From Sphingomonadaceae bacterium (GTDB lineage Bacteria; Pseudomonadota; Alphaproteobacteria; Sphingomonadales; Sphingomonadaceae), in contig CANFXW010000020.1 in the NCBI GenBank assembly GCA_947451145.1, positions 1 to 61,948 on the forward strand: 61,948 nt of DNA, given 5' to 3'. Position numbers and translations under genes: made by a program. Each line of letters starts with the position of its first letter. Within the stretch, counting starts at the first letter, position 1. Below are positions 53,763 through 61,948 of this stretch, piece by piece. Below the pieces are notes generated by a model. That model was not told the origin of the DNA. It saw nothing but the letters and a program-made list of their open reading frames with translations, and did not search any database.

Positions 53763-54707
53763 ATGGAGACAAGGTCCAACCATGTCTGGGTAGGTACGGT
53801 CACGCTGGTGCTGCTGGCGCTGGTCGCCGCGTTTGTCATCTGGGTTACCCAGTTCGGCAAAGGCCACCAGCAGGAATATGACATCTTCTTCAAGCAATCG
53901 GTCGACGGCCTGACCAAGGGCGTGGCGGTGAACTATGCCGGTGTTCCGGCGGGGCAGGTGACGCAGATCGAACTGTGGCCGCAAGACCCCAGCTTTGTGC
54001 GGGTGCGGATCGAGGTCGATAGGAAGATTCCGGTCTTGCAGGGCACCACCGCAACGATGCAGGGCAGCTTTACCGGCGGTTCGACTATCCAGCTTAACGG
54101 CGGCGTGAAGGGCGCTCCGGCGATAAACGAGCCCGGACCCGGGCCCGGCTCTGTGCCAGTGATCCCGACCAAGCGCGGCGGACTGGGCGAGATCCTGTCC
54201 AACGCGCCGGTGCTGCTTGAACGGTTGGCGACGGTGACCGAGAAGCTGTCCAACCTGCTCTCGGACGAGAACCAGGCTTCGATCGGGCACATCCTCAAGA
54301 ATACCGACCGGATGACCGGTGAACTCGCCGATGCCTCGCCGCAGGTGAAGCTGATGCTCACCGATCTGCAGGGCACGCTGAAGCAGGCGACGGTGACGCT
54401 GGCGTCGTTCGATGCTGTGGCCTCGTCCGCCAACAATGCGCTGGGCGGCGATGGCAAGGCGCTCGCCAAGCAGCTGCGTGACGCGATCGGTTCGGCCAAG
54501 GGCGCGGCGGATTCGCTGCAGGTGGCGCTGACCGAGGCGGGGCCTGCGGTGCACCAGCTTTCGGCATCGACCTTGCCAGAGGCCGAAGCCGCGATCCGCG
54601 ATCTGCGCGCCACCACCAAGGCATTGCGCGTGGTCACCGAAAAGATTGACGAACAGGGCGCCGCGGCTGTGCTCGGCGGGCAGAAGCTGCCGGATTACAA
54701 GCCATGA
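53763..54707 (+). CDS. mlaD: MCE-domain lipid-transfer protein (MlaD-like)
   Basis: 314 residues. One N-terminal helix (VWVGTVTLVLLALVAAFVIWV) precedes an MCE domain (YDIFFKQSVDGLTKGVAVNYAGVPAGQVTQIELWPQDPSFVRVRIEVD), with the GSFTGGSTIQLNGG region, and a long helical C-terminus (about residues 155-314) that would form a periplasmic bundle. The C-terminus is longer than in E. coli MlaD, as in other alphaproteobacterial MCE proteins. Confidence 0.92.
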   Translation: METRSNHVWVGTVTLVLLALVAAFVIWVTQFGKGHQQEYDIFFKQSVDGLTKGVAVNYAGVPAGQVTQIELWPQDPSFVRVRIEVDRKIPVLQGTTATMQGSFTGGSTIQLNGGVKGAPAINEPGPGPGSVPVIPTKRGGLGEILSNAPVLLERLATVTEKLSNLLSDENQASIGHILKNTDRMTGELADASPQVKLMLTDLQGTLKQATVTLASFDAVASSANNALGGDGKALAKQLRDAIGSAKGAADSLQVALTEAGPAVHQLSASTLPEAEAAIRDLRATTKALRVVTEKIDEQGAAAVLGGQKLPDYKP

Positions 54708-55327
54708 GGTTTGCCATGATTGGGGGGACGGGGGCGATGCATTCATCACGCTGGACAATTGCCGCAGCGCTGGTGCTCGGGCTTTCCGGCTGTGTCAGTC
54801 TGGGCGGCGGCGGCAAGGCTCCGCCAACCCTGCTGCGGCTGAGCGCCACCCAATCGGCTCCGGCGGGAACCGCGCTCAGCGGCAAGGTCAGCGATGCTAT
54901 TGTCGTGCTCGATCCCGAAACTGATCGCAGTCTGGCGGTGACCCGCGTCGAGGTGCAGGTGGATGACAGCAATGTCGCCTATCTGCCGGCGGCGCTGTGG
55001 GTAGAGCGGCCATCGCACATGTTCGCCGCTCTGGTGGCTGAAACCGTGCGGGCCGGCGGCAAGCATCTGGTATTCACGGCTGATGAAGCGGTCACGTCCA
55101 GCGGTACACGGCTCGGCGGCAGGCTGATCGCGTTTGGCTATGACGCGCGCGAGCAGGCCGCAGTTGTGCGCTATGACGCAGTCTGGACTGCGCCAGGCGG
55201 TTCGGTTTCAACCAAGCGGTTTGAAGCGAAAGTGCCGGGCGTGGCAGCCAAGCCCGAACTGGTCGGACCCGCACTTAACCGCGCCGCCAATCAAGTGGCG
55301 GCGCAGGTTGCAGATTGGCTGGGCTGA
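54704..55327 (+). CDS. ABC-type transport auxiliary lipoprotein
   Basis: About 207 residues. The lipobox LGLSGCVS gives a lipid-modified Cys near residue 31. The mature domain (LLRLSATQSAPAGTALSGKVSDAIVVLDPE and VAYLPAALWVERPSHMFAALVAETVRA) matches the auxiliary lipoprotein that ends many Mla/MCE operons (PqiC-like). It probably docks the system at the outer membrane. ATG overlaps the mlaD stop; a start at 54737 is also possible. Confidence 0.88.
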   Translation: MRFAMIGGTGAMHSSRWTIAAALVLGLSGCVSLGGGGKAPPTLLRLSATQSAPAGTALSGKVSDAIVVLDPETDRSLAVTRVEVQVDDSNVAYLPAALWVERPSHMFAALVAETVRAGGKHLVFTADEAVTSSGTRLGGRLIAFGYDAREQAAVVRYDAVWTAPGGSVSTKRFEAKVPGVAAKPELVGPALNRAANQVAAQVADWLG

Positions 55328-55334
55328 GGCTTTC

Positions 55335-56243
55335 TTAGCCTGCCGAGTTTCCTGAAGATTCCATCGCCGGAAGCTCTGCCGAAGACGCGGCAGGAGCGGC
55401 AGCGCTATCTGGCAGATCAACCACAGCAGGCGCGCTGGCGACGTGTTGCTGATCGTCCTGTACCGAAAGCACATCATCCGGCGTGTTGTTCAGATCGGCA
55501 AAGGCCGTGTTGAACACTGCGGTCTGGTTACCAACCGAGCTGTGGTGGATCGGCTGGACCGAGGCCTGACGCTCAGCCGAAGCCTTATGCACTGTGGTGT
55601 GCAGCGTCGTCGCAGCCTGACGGATCACCTTGGCTGGAGCCTTGGCGGCCGGAGCTGGCAAAGCCTTGGCGAATGTCGGAGCCGGAATCGATTTCATCAC
55701 CGGCGCGGCGGTGAAGGCTGGAACGAGCCGTGTTGGCGCCACCAGCGAAGAAGTGGCAGCCTTGCTCGTCATGGTGTTGCTGCGAATGGCCAGCGCGGGC
55801 TTGGCCAGCGTGGTCTGGATCACGACAGGCTGCTTTGCCACCGGTGCAACCGCAATTGCCGGGCGGGCGGCATTGCCGAATGCCGGGGTTGGCAGTTCGG
55901 CCTTGGCCAGCTGCTTGGGCGCAGGGGCCTTGGCTTCAACTTCAGGAACGCTGGGCGAAGGGGTGAAGCGCAGCTCCGGATTGACGCTGAGACCCGGCTG
56001 GGCGACCGCAAGCCGCTCATCAGGCACGGGATTGACCAGGCGCGGCGTTTCCGCCTGCGATTTCTGCTGAAGGGCCACCAGTTCACCCTGCAGGCTGTCC
56101 GGCACTGGCTTGTTCAGCTTTTCGTGCGCGTAATAGATGCCCGCGGCATCGGCCACGCCGAACGCCAGAACGGCGAATTTCAGCCATTGCTGCTTGGCAG
56201 TTGGCTTGCGTCCATAGCGCTTGTGATTTTGCTGCCTCATCAT
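55335..56243 (-). CDS. Pro/Ala-rich membrane-anchored protein of unknown function
   Basis: 302 residues. A basic N-terminus (NHKRYGRKPTAKQQW) and a helix (LKFAVLAFGVADAAGIYYA) are followed by about 230 residues of low-complexity Ala/Pro/Val/Thr sequence with no clear fold. It is convergent with the Mla operon (7 bases from the lipoprotein stop). No family recognised; it may be a periplasmic spacer. Confidence 0.6.
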   Translation of the reverse strand: MMRQQNHKRYGRKPTAKQQWLKFAVLAFGVADAAGIYYAHEKLNKPVPDSLQGELVALQQKSQAETPRLVNPVPDERLAVAQPGLSVNPELRFTPSPSVPEVEAKAPAPKQLAKAELPTPAFGNAARPAIAVAPVAKQPVVIQTTLAKPALAIRSNTMTSKAATSSLVAPTRLVPAFTAAPVMKSIPAPTFAKALPAPAAKAPAKVIRQAATTLHTTVHKASAERQASVQPIHHSSVGNQTAVFNTAFADLNNTPDDVLSVQDDQQHVASAPAVVDLPDSAAAPAASSAELPAMESSGNSAG

Positions 56244-56315
56244 ATGCCCCCAATGACCGAGTCGTATTTAGGGGATTATGCCAGCATTTGGCAGCGTGGC
56301 AATCGGCAAGACCGG

Positions 56316-57017
56316 TTATTGTAAAACCCTGCAAAGCGTCGCGAAACGCATGGCCCCGGTAAAGTCGCGCAGGCGCAGAGAGCGGCGGGCGAGGGCTTCG
56401 GCATCTTGCCCCCAGATCTCGGCCTGAAAGTCCTCTTCCAGATTGGCGGCATCCCACAGCGCGGTTGCACCGGCGCCCGGCTCGATCGCGGCGAGCGCGA
56501 TCACCAGCGAGGCGGAAAGCCCGGAAAGCGTGCGCAGCGCGGCAAGGGTGAAGTCATCGTGGGCGGCCAGCACCTTGCCCAGACGCTCCAGCGTGGCGGG
56601 CGGCTGCGGCTGGTGGATGATGCCGCTGACCCGGGTGAAGTGCACGTCCCAGCGCTGTTCGGCAGCGGTGAGTAGCGGTTCCCAGATCGCGGCCTGACGG
56701 CGGTGGAGCGCTTCGCCCGGCTCGGCGCGGTAGCACAGCGTGTCACTCTCGGCGTAGGGCAGCAGCGCGGCGAGCGCTCCGGCGCGGTCGGTGGAAACAA
56801 CGTCGATGGCATAGTCCGCCATGTCGCGCAGGATGAAGCTGCCGGGGACGATCTCCTCGCCCTGCGCCGCCCATTCATCGGCCAAGGCTTCAGCGAGCGC
56901 CTGTGCGGGGACGATCTGCGTGCGGCTGCCTTGGGTCTTTACCGCGCGGCCATCGAGCGTGACCTGCCAGCCGCCATCGCACGGGGCGGCAACAGCCTGT
57001 TTGTAAAACCGTTTCAT
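56316..57017 (-). CDS. ATP12-family F1-ATPase assembly chaperone
   Basis: 233 residues. It carries the family marks RFYKQAVAAPCDGGWQVTLDGRAVKT, LADEWAAQGEEI, SDTLCYRAEP and LRTLSGLSASLVIALAAIEPG. ATP12 binds the alpha subunit of F1 before assembly; it occurs in alphaproteobacteria and mitochondria. It is the last gene of the co-transcribed block that begins with the SSS symporter gene at 61672. Confidence 0.92.
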   Translation of the reverse strand: MKRFYKQAVAAPCDGGWQVTLDGRAVKTQGSRTQIVPAQALAEALADEWAAQGEEIVPGSFILRDMADYAIDVVSTDRAGALAALLPYAESDTLCYRAEPGEALHRRQAAIWEPLLTAAEQRWDVHFTRVSGIIHQPQPPATLERLGKVLAAHDDFTLAALRTLSGLSASLVIALAAIEPGAGATALWDAANLEEDFQAEIWGQDAEALARRSLRLRDFTGAMRFATLCRVLQ

Positions 57018-57247
57018 GCCTCGGGCGTTTTCCAGCGTTTGACGAGAATGCGCGGCATGACGAAGAAATCGACGATGCCGATGGCGACAAGGATCAAACC
57101 GATAATATGGCGCGGCGGCTGCGCGATCTCGACCTTGTCGGTAACGAACAGCATGCCGACAATCACCAGCAACAGGGCAAACAGGCGAACGAGGTTCAGC
57201 GCCAGGAAGCGCTTCTTGGCGAGGGCCTCTTGTTCCGGGGTCATCAT
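57014..57247 (-). CDS. Small two-helix membrane protein
   Basis: 77 residues from an ATG that overlaps the HAD stop (ATGATGA context). Two helices (LVRLFALLLVIVGMLFV and IIGLILVAIGIVDFFVMPRIL) with a short basic tail. It overlaps the ATP12 gene by 4 bases. Conserved placement suggests it belongs to the ATP12 block, but its function is unknown. Confidence 0.8.
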   Translation of the reverse strand: MMTPEQEALAKKRFLALNLVRLFALLLVIVGMLFVTDKVEIAQPPRHIIGLILVAIGIVDFFVMPRILVKRWKTPEA

Positions 57248-57900
57248 TTCAGCAGGTACTCCCCTAATTCCAGAGGGCTGGTGGCGACCCATTCGGCACC
57301 GGCAGCCAGCAATTCGTTGGTTTCGTGATAGCCCCAGTCCACGCCAATCGCGCGGGCCCCGGCGGCGCAGGCCATCTGCATGTCATAGGCAGTGTCGCCT
57401 ATCATTACCGTTTCTGCGGGATCAGCCAGCGCATCGGCCAGCGCCGCCTCCAGCATCGCCGGGTGCGGCTTTGACGGGTGGTGATCGGCGGTCTGCAGGG
57501 TGATGAAGTGTTCGGTGAGTCCGTGAGTGGCGAGGCAATGGACGAGGCCACGGCTCGATTTGCCGGTGGCGACGCCCAGCAGCCAACCGTCATCACGCAG
57601 GGCATCGAGCAAGGGCGCGATGCCATCGAACAGCGGTTCCTGCAGCGAGCCATCAGCCCGCGCGGCACGGTAGGCGGCCTTGTAGGCCTCGACCATTCGG
57701 AACTGCCTGGCCTCTTCCGCCTCTGGCGCGAGCAGGCGCACGGCATGGGGAAGGCTCAGGCCAACGATGCGGCGGATTGTCGAGCGGGGCGGGGCGGTGA
57801 GGCCGTTTTCGGCAAAGGCCTGCTCCATGGCCAGACAGATCGAGGCCTGTCCGTCCACCAAGGTGCCATCGCAATCGAACACGGCAAGGCGGATTGTCAC
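57244..57900 (-). CDS. HAD-family hydrolase (phosphoglycolate phosphatase-like)
   Basis: 218 residues of HAD subfamily IA. Motif I is FDCDGTLVDGQ, motif II VATGKSSRG, motif III the lysine in SKPHPAMLEAAL, and motif IV VMIGDTAYDMQMA. A helical cap (residues 20-85) follows motif I. Substrate is probably a small phosphoester; phosphoglycolate is one possibility. Overlaps paiB by 4 bases. Confidence 0.9.
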   Translation of the reverse strand: MTIRLAVFDCDGTLVDGQASICLAMEQAFAENGLTAPPRSTIRRIVGLSLPHAVRLLAPEAEEARQFRMVEAYKAAYRAARADGSLQEPLFDGIAPLLDALRDDGWLLGVATGKSSRGLVHCLATHGLTEHFITLQTADHHPSKPHPAMLEAALADALADPAETVMIGDTAYDMQMACAAGARAIGVDWGYHETNELLAAGAEWVATSPLELGEYLLK

Positions 57901-58499
57901 GGGGCAAGTGCTCGCATCAACTGGGCAATCGCTGGCGATCCCTGCGCTTCCAGCCCGGCGGCGAGGGCTTCGCGGTCTTCAGCCGACTTGTTCTGGCTTA
58001 GCTTGAAGGTGGGCCGCCAAGCCTGCACTTCCATCTCGAAACCGACAATCGCGGATAGCTTGCCGCGCAGGGTCTCGTCGCTGAGCTTGTCCATTGTCCA
58101 GGGGCTGCCTTCGGCAATCGTCGCTTCCTGCCGGATGGTGAGATCGTCGAGCATATTGACCAGCCCGTCCTGATCCATCCGGCGCACCCGGCCCTCGAGT
58201 TCAAGGGTGACATAGTTCCATGTCGGGACCTGCTGGTCATCGCTGTACCAGCGCGGACTGACATAGCCATCGGGGCCGTTGACCACCACCAGCGCGGTCA
58301 TCCCGTCGATGTGCTTGGTCAGCGCATTACCGCGCGCGAGGTGGAACTGCACCGCGCCGTCTCCGGTCTGCAGCAACGGCGTGTGGGCAACGCGCGGGCC
58401 ATCGGGGGTGCTTGCGAAGACCATGCCGAAGCCGATCTCGTCGATCAGTGCCTCCAGCAGGGCGCGGTCATCGTGACGGAAGGCAGAGTTGGGGTGCAT
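57897..58499 (-). CDS. PaiB-type FMN-binding protein
   Basis: 200 residues of the FMN-binding split-barrel PaiB family: DDRALLEALIDEIGFGMVFAS, RVAHTPLLQTGDGAVQFHLARGN, VVVNGPDGYVSPRWYSDDQQVPTWNYVTLELEG. Family members are called negative transcriptional regulators in Bacillus, but a flavin-dependent role is likely. It shares one base with the rluC stop (TAATG). Confidence 0.88.
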   Translation of the reverse strand: MHPNSAFRHDDRALLEALIDEIGFGMVFASTPDGPRVAHTPLLQTGDGAVQFHLARGNALTKHIDGMTALVVVNGPDGYVSPRWYSDDQQVPTWNYVTLELEGRVRRMDQDGLVNMLDDLTIRQEATIAEGSPWTMDKLSDETLRGKLSAIVGFEMEVQAWRPTFKLSQNKSAEDREALAAGLEAQGSPAIAQLMRALAP

Positions 58500-59683
58500 T
58501 ACTTCTTTAACCCCGGCGACCCCTTGCCCTTGGTCGGTCCGCGCTTCTTGGGCGGGGCTGGGCGTGCGCCTGCCTTACCGGCGGGCGCGCGTTCGCCGGC
58601 GGTCCGGCCGCGACGTTCGCCGCGGCGTTCCTTGCGGTATTGCTTGGCGTGAGCCTTGGCAGCGGTTTTCACCACTTCTTTTTCGGGCAGGCGGATCGGT
58701 TCGGGCAGAGCCTCGCCATCGGCCTCGTCAAAGCCGAGCTGGGCCATTGAATTGGCGAAGTGCTCAGGCAGGCTGGCGGTGATGTCGAGTGGCGTGCCAT
58801 CGGGGTGATCGATGATCAGGCGGCGTGCGTGGAGGTGCATCTTGCGGCTGATCGTGCCGGTAAGGAAAGCCTCGGGCCCGCCGTACTTGCCGTCACCGAC
58901 AATAGGATGACCGATAGCCGCCATATGGACGCGCAGCTGATGCGTGCGGCCGGTGAAGGGCTGGAGTTCCACCCAGGCGGCGCGATTGCCCGCGCGGTCG
59001 ATCACACGGTAGCGGGTGCGGGCGGGCTGGCCCTGATCGGACTCATCGACATACATCTTCTCGCCGCCGGTGCCGGGCTGCTTGGCAATCGGCAGCTCGA
59101 TCAGGCCGTCATCGACCGAGGGTACGCCGGTGATCAGCGCCCAATAGATTTTGCGCGCCGAGCGGCCAGAGAAGCGCTTCGAGAAATAGGCCGCGCTGCC
59201 CGGTGTCGCCGCAACCAGCAGGACTCCGCTCGTATCCTTGTCGAGCCGGTGGACGAGGCGCGGGCGAGGGCCTGACTGGACGTAGGCATCGAGCAAGCCG
59301 TCGACATGCTCCTTCATGCCCGATCCGCCCTGCGTCGCGAGGCCGGGGGGCTTGTTGAGCACAATCGCGGCGCGGTCACGGTGGATGACCATGGCATCAG
59401 CCTTGGCGATCTGTTCCTCGGTCAGCTCCTTGCGCGGGTTGGCGCCCTTGTCTGGCGTCGTGCCGCCGGGAGGAACGCGCAGCACTTGGCCTGCTGTGAG
59501 GCGATCTTCCGGCGCGGCGCGCTTGCCATCGACCCGGATCTGCCCGGTGCGCGCCCAGCGGCTGACCATGGCAAAGCTGATCTGCGGCAGGTGGCGTTTG
59601 AACCAGCGGTCAAGCCGCACGCCGTCATCATCGGCCTCGACGGTGAACTGGCGGACGTTGGTATCGTCTGGCTGATTGGTCAT
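58499..59683 (-). CDS. rluC: RluA-family 23S rRNA pseudouridine synthase with basic tail
   Basis: 394 residues. An S4 domain (GVRLDRWFKRHLPQISFAMVSRWARTGQIRVDG) precedes the catalytic domain with VHRLDKDTSGVLLVA and GRTHQLRVHMAAIGHPIVGDGKYGG. The last 55 residues form an Arg/Lys/Gly/Pro-rich tail (KQYRKERRGERRGRTAGERAP and onward) that should bind RNA. RluC is the best fit over other RluA members. It overlaps crcB by ATGA. Confidence 0.88.
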   Translation of the reverse strand: MTNQPDDTNVRQFTVEADDDGVRLDRWFKRHLPQISFAMVSRWARTGQIRVDGKRAAPEDRLTAGQVLRVPPGGTTPDKGANPRKELTEEQIAKADAMVIHRDRAAIVLNKPPGLATQGGSGMKEHVDGLLDAYVQSGPRPRLVHRLDKDTSGVLLVAATPGSAAYFSKRFSGRSARKIYWALITGVPSVDDGLIELPIAKQPGTGGEKMYVDESDQGQPARTRYRVIDRAGNRAAWVELQPFTGRTHQLRVHMAAIGHPIVGDGKYGGPEAFLTGTISRKMHLHARRLIIDHPDGTPLDITASLPEHFANSMAQLGFDEADGEALPEPIRLPEKEVVKTAAKAHAKQYRKERRGERRGRTAGERAPAGKAGARPAPPKKRGPTKGKGSPGLKK

Positions 59684-60087
59684 GCTGCGGCCCTCATCAT
59701 GGCGAGGCCAAGGAACAGCCCGGCAAAGCCCGCCACCAGCGAAATCGCGACATAGGCCATGGCCGAACCCAGCGAACCGCGCTCAACAAACAGAGCAAAC
59801 TCCAGAGCGAAAGAGGAAAAGGTGGTGTAACCGCCGAGCACGCCGACGCCGAGCAGCAGGCGCCATTGCTCGCCGCCGGTTCCATGCCGCGCCAGCCAGC
59901 CGACCAGCAGGCCCATGGCGACGCTGCCCAAAACGTTGGCGCTGAGCGTGGCGTAGGGAAAGGCGCTGGCAGCGACGGGGCCGATAGCCCGGGTCCAGAG
60001 CACCGATGTGACAAAGCGCAGCCACGCGCCAAACCCGCCGCCAAGGGCGACGAGGGCGGAGGAGGTGAGGAAACTTGGAGAGTTCAT
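59680..60087 (-). CDS. crcB: Fluoride ion channel CrcB (Fluc)
   Basis: 135 residues and four helices. The Fluc motifs are GGGFGAWLRF, PYATLSANVLGSVAMG and GGYTTFSSFALE (the fluoride-conducting Phe box). It forms antiparallel dimers in the inner membrane to expel F-. No fluoride riboswitch is seen upstream, because the symporter ends 10 bases before its start. Confidence 0.94.
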   Translation of the reverse strand: MNSPSFLTSSALVALGGGFGAWLRFVTSVLWTRAIGPVAASAFPYATLSANVLGSVAMGLLVGWLARHGTGGEQWRLLLGVGVLGGYTTFSSFALEFALFVERGSLGSAMAYVAISLVAGFAGLFLGLAMMRAAA

Positions 60088-60097
60088 GCGGCGCCCC

Positions 60098-61672
60098 TTA
60101 GCCCGCATCGCTGCTTATTGCCACTTCCACCTTTCCGCGCCCCAACGCGCAGGTTGCGGCTGCCACCAGAGTTCCGAGGCAAAGCTGCCATGGGAAGGCA
60201 ATCGCCTTCATCCCGAGCGGCAGGCCAGCCATGTCGATCACGAAAGGCTGGAAGGCCAGAACTGTCAGAAATCCGGTGGCGAAGGCAGCGATCACGCTGG
60301 CGGTCGAGCCGCGCCGGGTGAACAGCGCCACGCCGTAAACGCCCAGCAGGCCGGAATAGGCAAAGCTCATCACCCCCAGCACGAAATCCAGCAGCCCGGC
60401 GTCGGAATAGTGTTGCCAGTAGTAGGAAAGGATCGCCATCGAGAACAGCGCGAGCCCCATCACCACCGTCGCCACCCGGCCCGCGCGGACGAAATGCGCT
60501 TCGTCGCGCTTGCCGCGCTTGGCGGACCACGGTCGGTAGAAATCGTTGATCACCACCGAGGCCATGGCGATCAGCTCGCTGTTCATCGCGGCCGCCGCCA
60601 GCACGCCCACGGTCGCCAGCCCGCGCAGGCCGGCGGGCAGGGCAGTTAGGATATAGTGCATGAAGACAGTGATCTTCTCGCCCTCGAACGTCGTGGCGGG
60701 CAGGCCTGCCGAGGCCAGAATGTCTGGCCGGGCATAGGTCAGGTGCAGCAGCGATCCGATCACCAGAAACAGCAGGATAACCGGCAGCGAGATCAGCACC
60801 GAGCTATAGAGCGCGCGGGCTCCCCGCTTGGCATCGGGGCAGGCGAGCAGGCGCTGGGTGGTGTCCTGATCAAGGCCCGAACTCGCGACATTGAGCAGGG
60901 TCACGCCGGTGAACACTGCGAAAAGCGAGAAGGGAGCGGAGAATGACGGCGCGGGATTGACCAGCGCCAGCTTGTTCTGTCCCCCCGGCGCATGGATCAG
61001 CTCGGTTACGGTCTCGGACAAGCTGAGCGGCAGGTGCCACCACAGGAACAGCGCTGCCACCAATGCCGCGCCGACATAGAGCACCACCTGTATGAGGTCG
61101 CTCCAGATCACCGAATGCAGCCCGCCTTTCAGCGTGAAGGCCAGCCCCAGCACCAGCAGCAGACCGGTCGCGATGACGATATGGCCGGGCGTAATATCGA
61201 GAAACAGGATCATCGAAACGGCAATCGCCGCGAGATACAGCCGCGATCCGCTGGCGAATATGCGACCGATCAGGAACATCAGCCCCGCCGCCCGCCGCGC
61301 GCGCTGATCAAACCGCAGTTCCAGCAGCTCGTAAACCGTCGCCACTTTCAGCGCATAGAACCGCGGGATCAGCACATTGGCGACGATCCATGCCGCCAGC
61401 AGTGCCGCTGCTACGCCGCCGACATAGGTATAGTCGCCGCGATACGAATAATCGGGCACGCCGAGGAACGTCGCGGCAGACTGGACTGTGGATAGAACCG
61501 AAATCGCCACCAGCCAGGTGGGCGCATGGTGGCCGTCGAGGAAGTAATCGTCGCGGCTGGCAAGACCCCGGCGGGTGCTCAACCAGCCTGTCAGGGCCAG
61601 AATTGCGACATATCCGCCAAGCACGGCCCAATCTGCAAAGGTAAAGCTGGTATGCATGGCCGCAGTGACCAT
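60098..61672 (-). CDS. Sodium:solute symporter (SSS family)
   Basis: About 524 residues, 13 helices of the LeuT-fold SSS family. Typical segments are WLSTRRGLASRDDYFLDGHHAPTW, SYRGDYTYVGGVAAALLAAW, TLKGGLHSVIWSDLIQVVLYVGAALVA and SSGLDQDTTQRLLACPDAKRGARAL. The start is 61672 or 61657. It imports an organic solute with Na+; which one is not predictable. First gene of the block ending with the ATP12 gene. Confidence 0.88.
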   Translation of the reverse strand: MVTAAMHTSFTFADWAVLGGYVAILALTGWLSTRRGLASRDDYFLDGHHAPTWLVAISVLSTVQSAATFLGVPDYSYRGDYTYVGGVAAALLAAWIVANVLIPRFYALKVATVYELLELRFDQRARRAAGLMFLIGRIFASGSRLYLAAIAVSMILFLDITPGHIVIATGLLLVLGLAFTLKGGLHSVIWSDLIQVVLYVGAALVAALFLWWHLPLSLSETVTELIHAPGGQNKLALVNPAPSFSAPFSLFAVFTGVTLLNVASSGLDQDTTQRLLACPDAKRGARALYSSVLISLPVILLFLVIGSLLHLTYARPDILASAGLPATTFEGEKITVFMHYILTALPAGLRGLATVGVLAAAAMNSELIAMASVVINDFYRPWSAKRGKRDEAHFVRAGRVATVVMGLALFSMAILSYYWQHYSDAGLLDFVLGVMSFAYSGLLGVYGVALFTRRGSTASVIAAFATGFLTVLAFQPFVIDMAGLPLGMKAIAFPWQLCLGTLVAAATCALGRGKVEVAISSDAG

Positions 61673-61862
61673 AAAACCCGTTCCGGCGCAATTCCCGCGC
61701 TGCCTGCGGCCTTTGCGACTTGCTTTCACTCCAACTCTTTGCTAGCCGCCCGCTCGGTTTGAGCCGGTCCTATAAGGATTCGGCGCATTTTCGTGTTTTT
61801 CGATTCGGGTGTACCCCGCGCAATTGCGGGCTCTCGCCAACGTTTGTGAGGTTTGGCTTTTT

Positions 61863-61948
61863 ATGCAGATCATGGTTCGCGACAACAATGTTGATCAGGC
61901 TCTCCGCGCGCTCAAGAAGAAGCTGCAGCGTGAAGGCGTGTATCGCGA
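61863..61948 (+). CDS. rpsU: 30S ribosomal protein S21 (5' part)
   Basis: The frame starts [20 protein letters not shown] and runs LQREGVYRE into the window end, the highly conserved S21 N-terminus. The gene is cut by the window edge. TTTGTGAGG lies upstream of the ATG. Confidence 0.93.
   Translation, partial: MQIMVRDNNVDQALRALKKKLQREGVYR

Noticed and set aside
59600..60110. Fluoride riboswitch upstream of crcB
   Set aside because: The symporter gene ends 10 bases before crcB and no riboswitch fold or conserved GGNGAU core is seen in the gap.

Overview
This 61.9 kb window is a chromosomal stretch from an alphaproteobacterium, almost certainly a sphingomonad (Sphingomonadaceae or Erythrobacteraceae). 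The evidence is a high GC content, two large TonB-dependent receptors with sphingomonad-type plugs, ChpT of the CckA-ChpT-CtrA phosphorelay, an ATP12-type F1 assembly factor, an RpoH-type sigma factor, a STAS-fused MlaE permease and REP-like inverted repeats. There is no prophage, insertion sequence, CRISPR array or obvious island. Most genes are housekeeping and sit in short operons with 1-4 base overlaps.

Layout. 0.1-5.4 kb: sulfur amino-acid genes (sseA, metC) with an MscS channel, a Pro-rich membrane protein and queF. 5.4-10.3 kb: a catabolic cluster of amidohydrolase, crotonase-family enzyme, SDR and CaiB-type CoA transferase, closed by tRNA-Thr(TGT). 10.4-18.9 kb: rarA coupled to an RNase H-like protein gene, a glycosyltransferase, a YRGND-repeat secreted protein, a tyrosine phosphatase beside the stump of a lost TonB receptor, and typA. 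19-28.7 kb: two intact TonB receptors, a TPR protein, a CDF metal exporter, mtgA, an outer-membrane protein and a 54-residue secreted peptide missed by size cut-offs. 28.7-35.3 kb: rpoH, rluD, a JAMM protease, chpT, ampD, RNase P RNA, a POT transporter and a KirBac channel. 35.3-44.7 kb: ugd, a phosphatase, a TIGR02001 outer-membrane protein, a glyoxalase, nhaA, an NfrB/NfrA-like glycan secretion pair and a TauE/TIGR02186 pair. 44.8-51.5 kb: a HerA-like ATPase, a MATE pump, queE and valS. 51.7-61.9 kb: a complete Mla-type lipid ABC system, a Pro/Ala-rich membrane protein, the block SSS symporter-crcB-rluC-paiB-HAD-small membrane protein-ATP12, and the start of rpsU.

The most novel-looking system is the two-gene pair at 40438-43022. 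It resembles E. coli NfrB/NfrA (c-di-GMP-controlled glycan synthesis and export) but lacks the C-terminal c-di-GMP-binding region of NfrB. Its NfrA partner is reduced to a membrane anchor, a Pro/Ala-rich linker and a barrel-like C-terminus. Regulatory signals of note are a near-consensus Pho box before the second TonB receptor, an EcfG-type promoter before the 54-residue peptide, a queE start codon inside the tetraloop of a perfect 12-bp hairpin, and an RNase P RNA whose 3' end overlaps the convergent POT gene. All functional calls come from reading the sequence; no database search was run.
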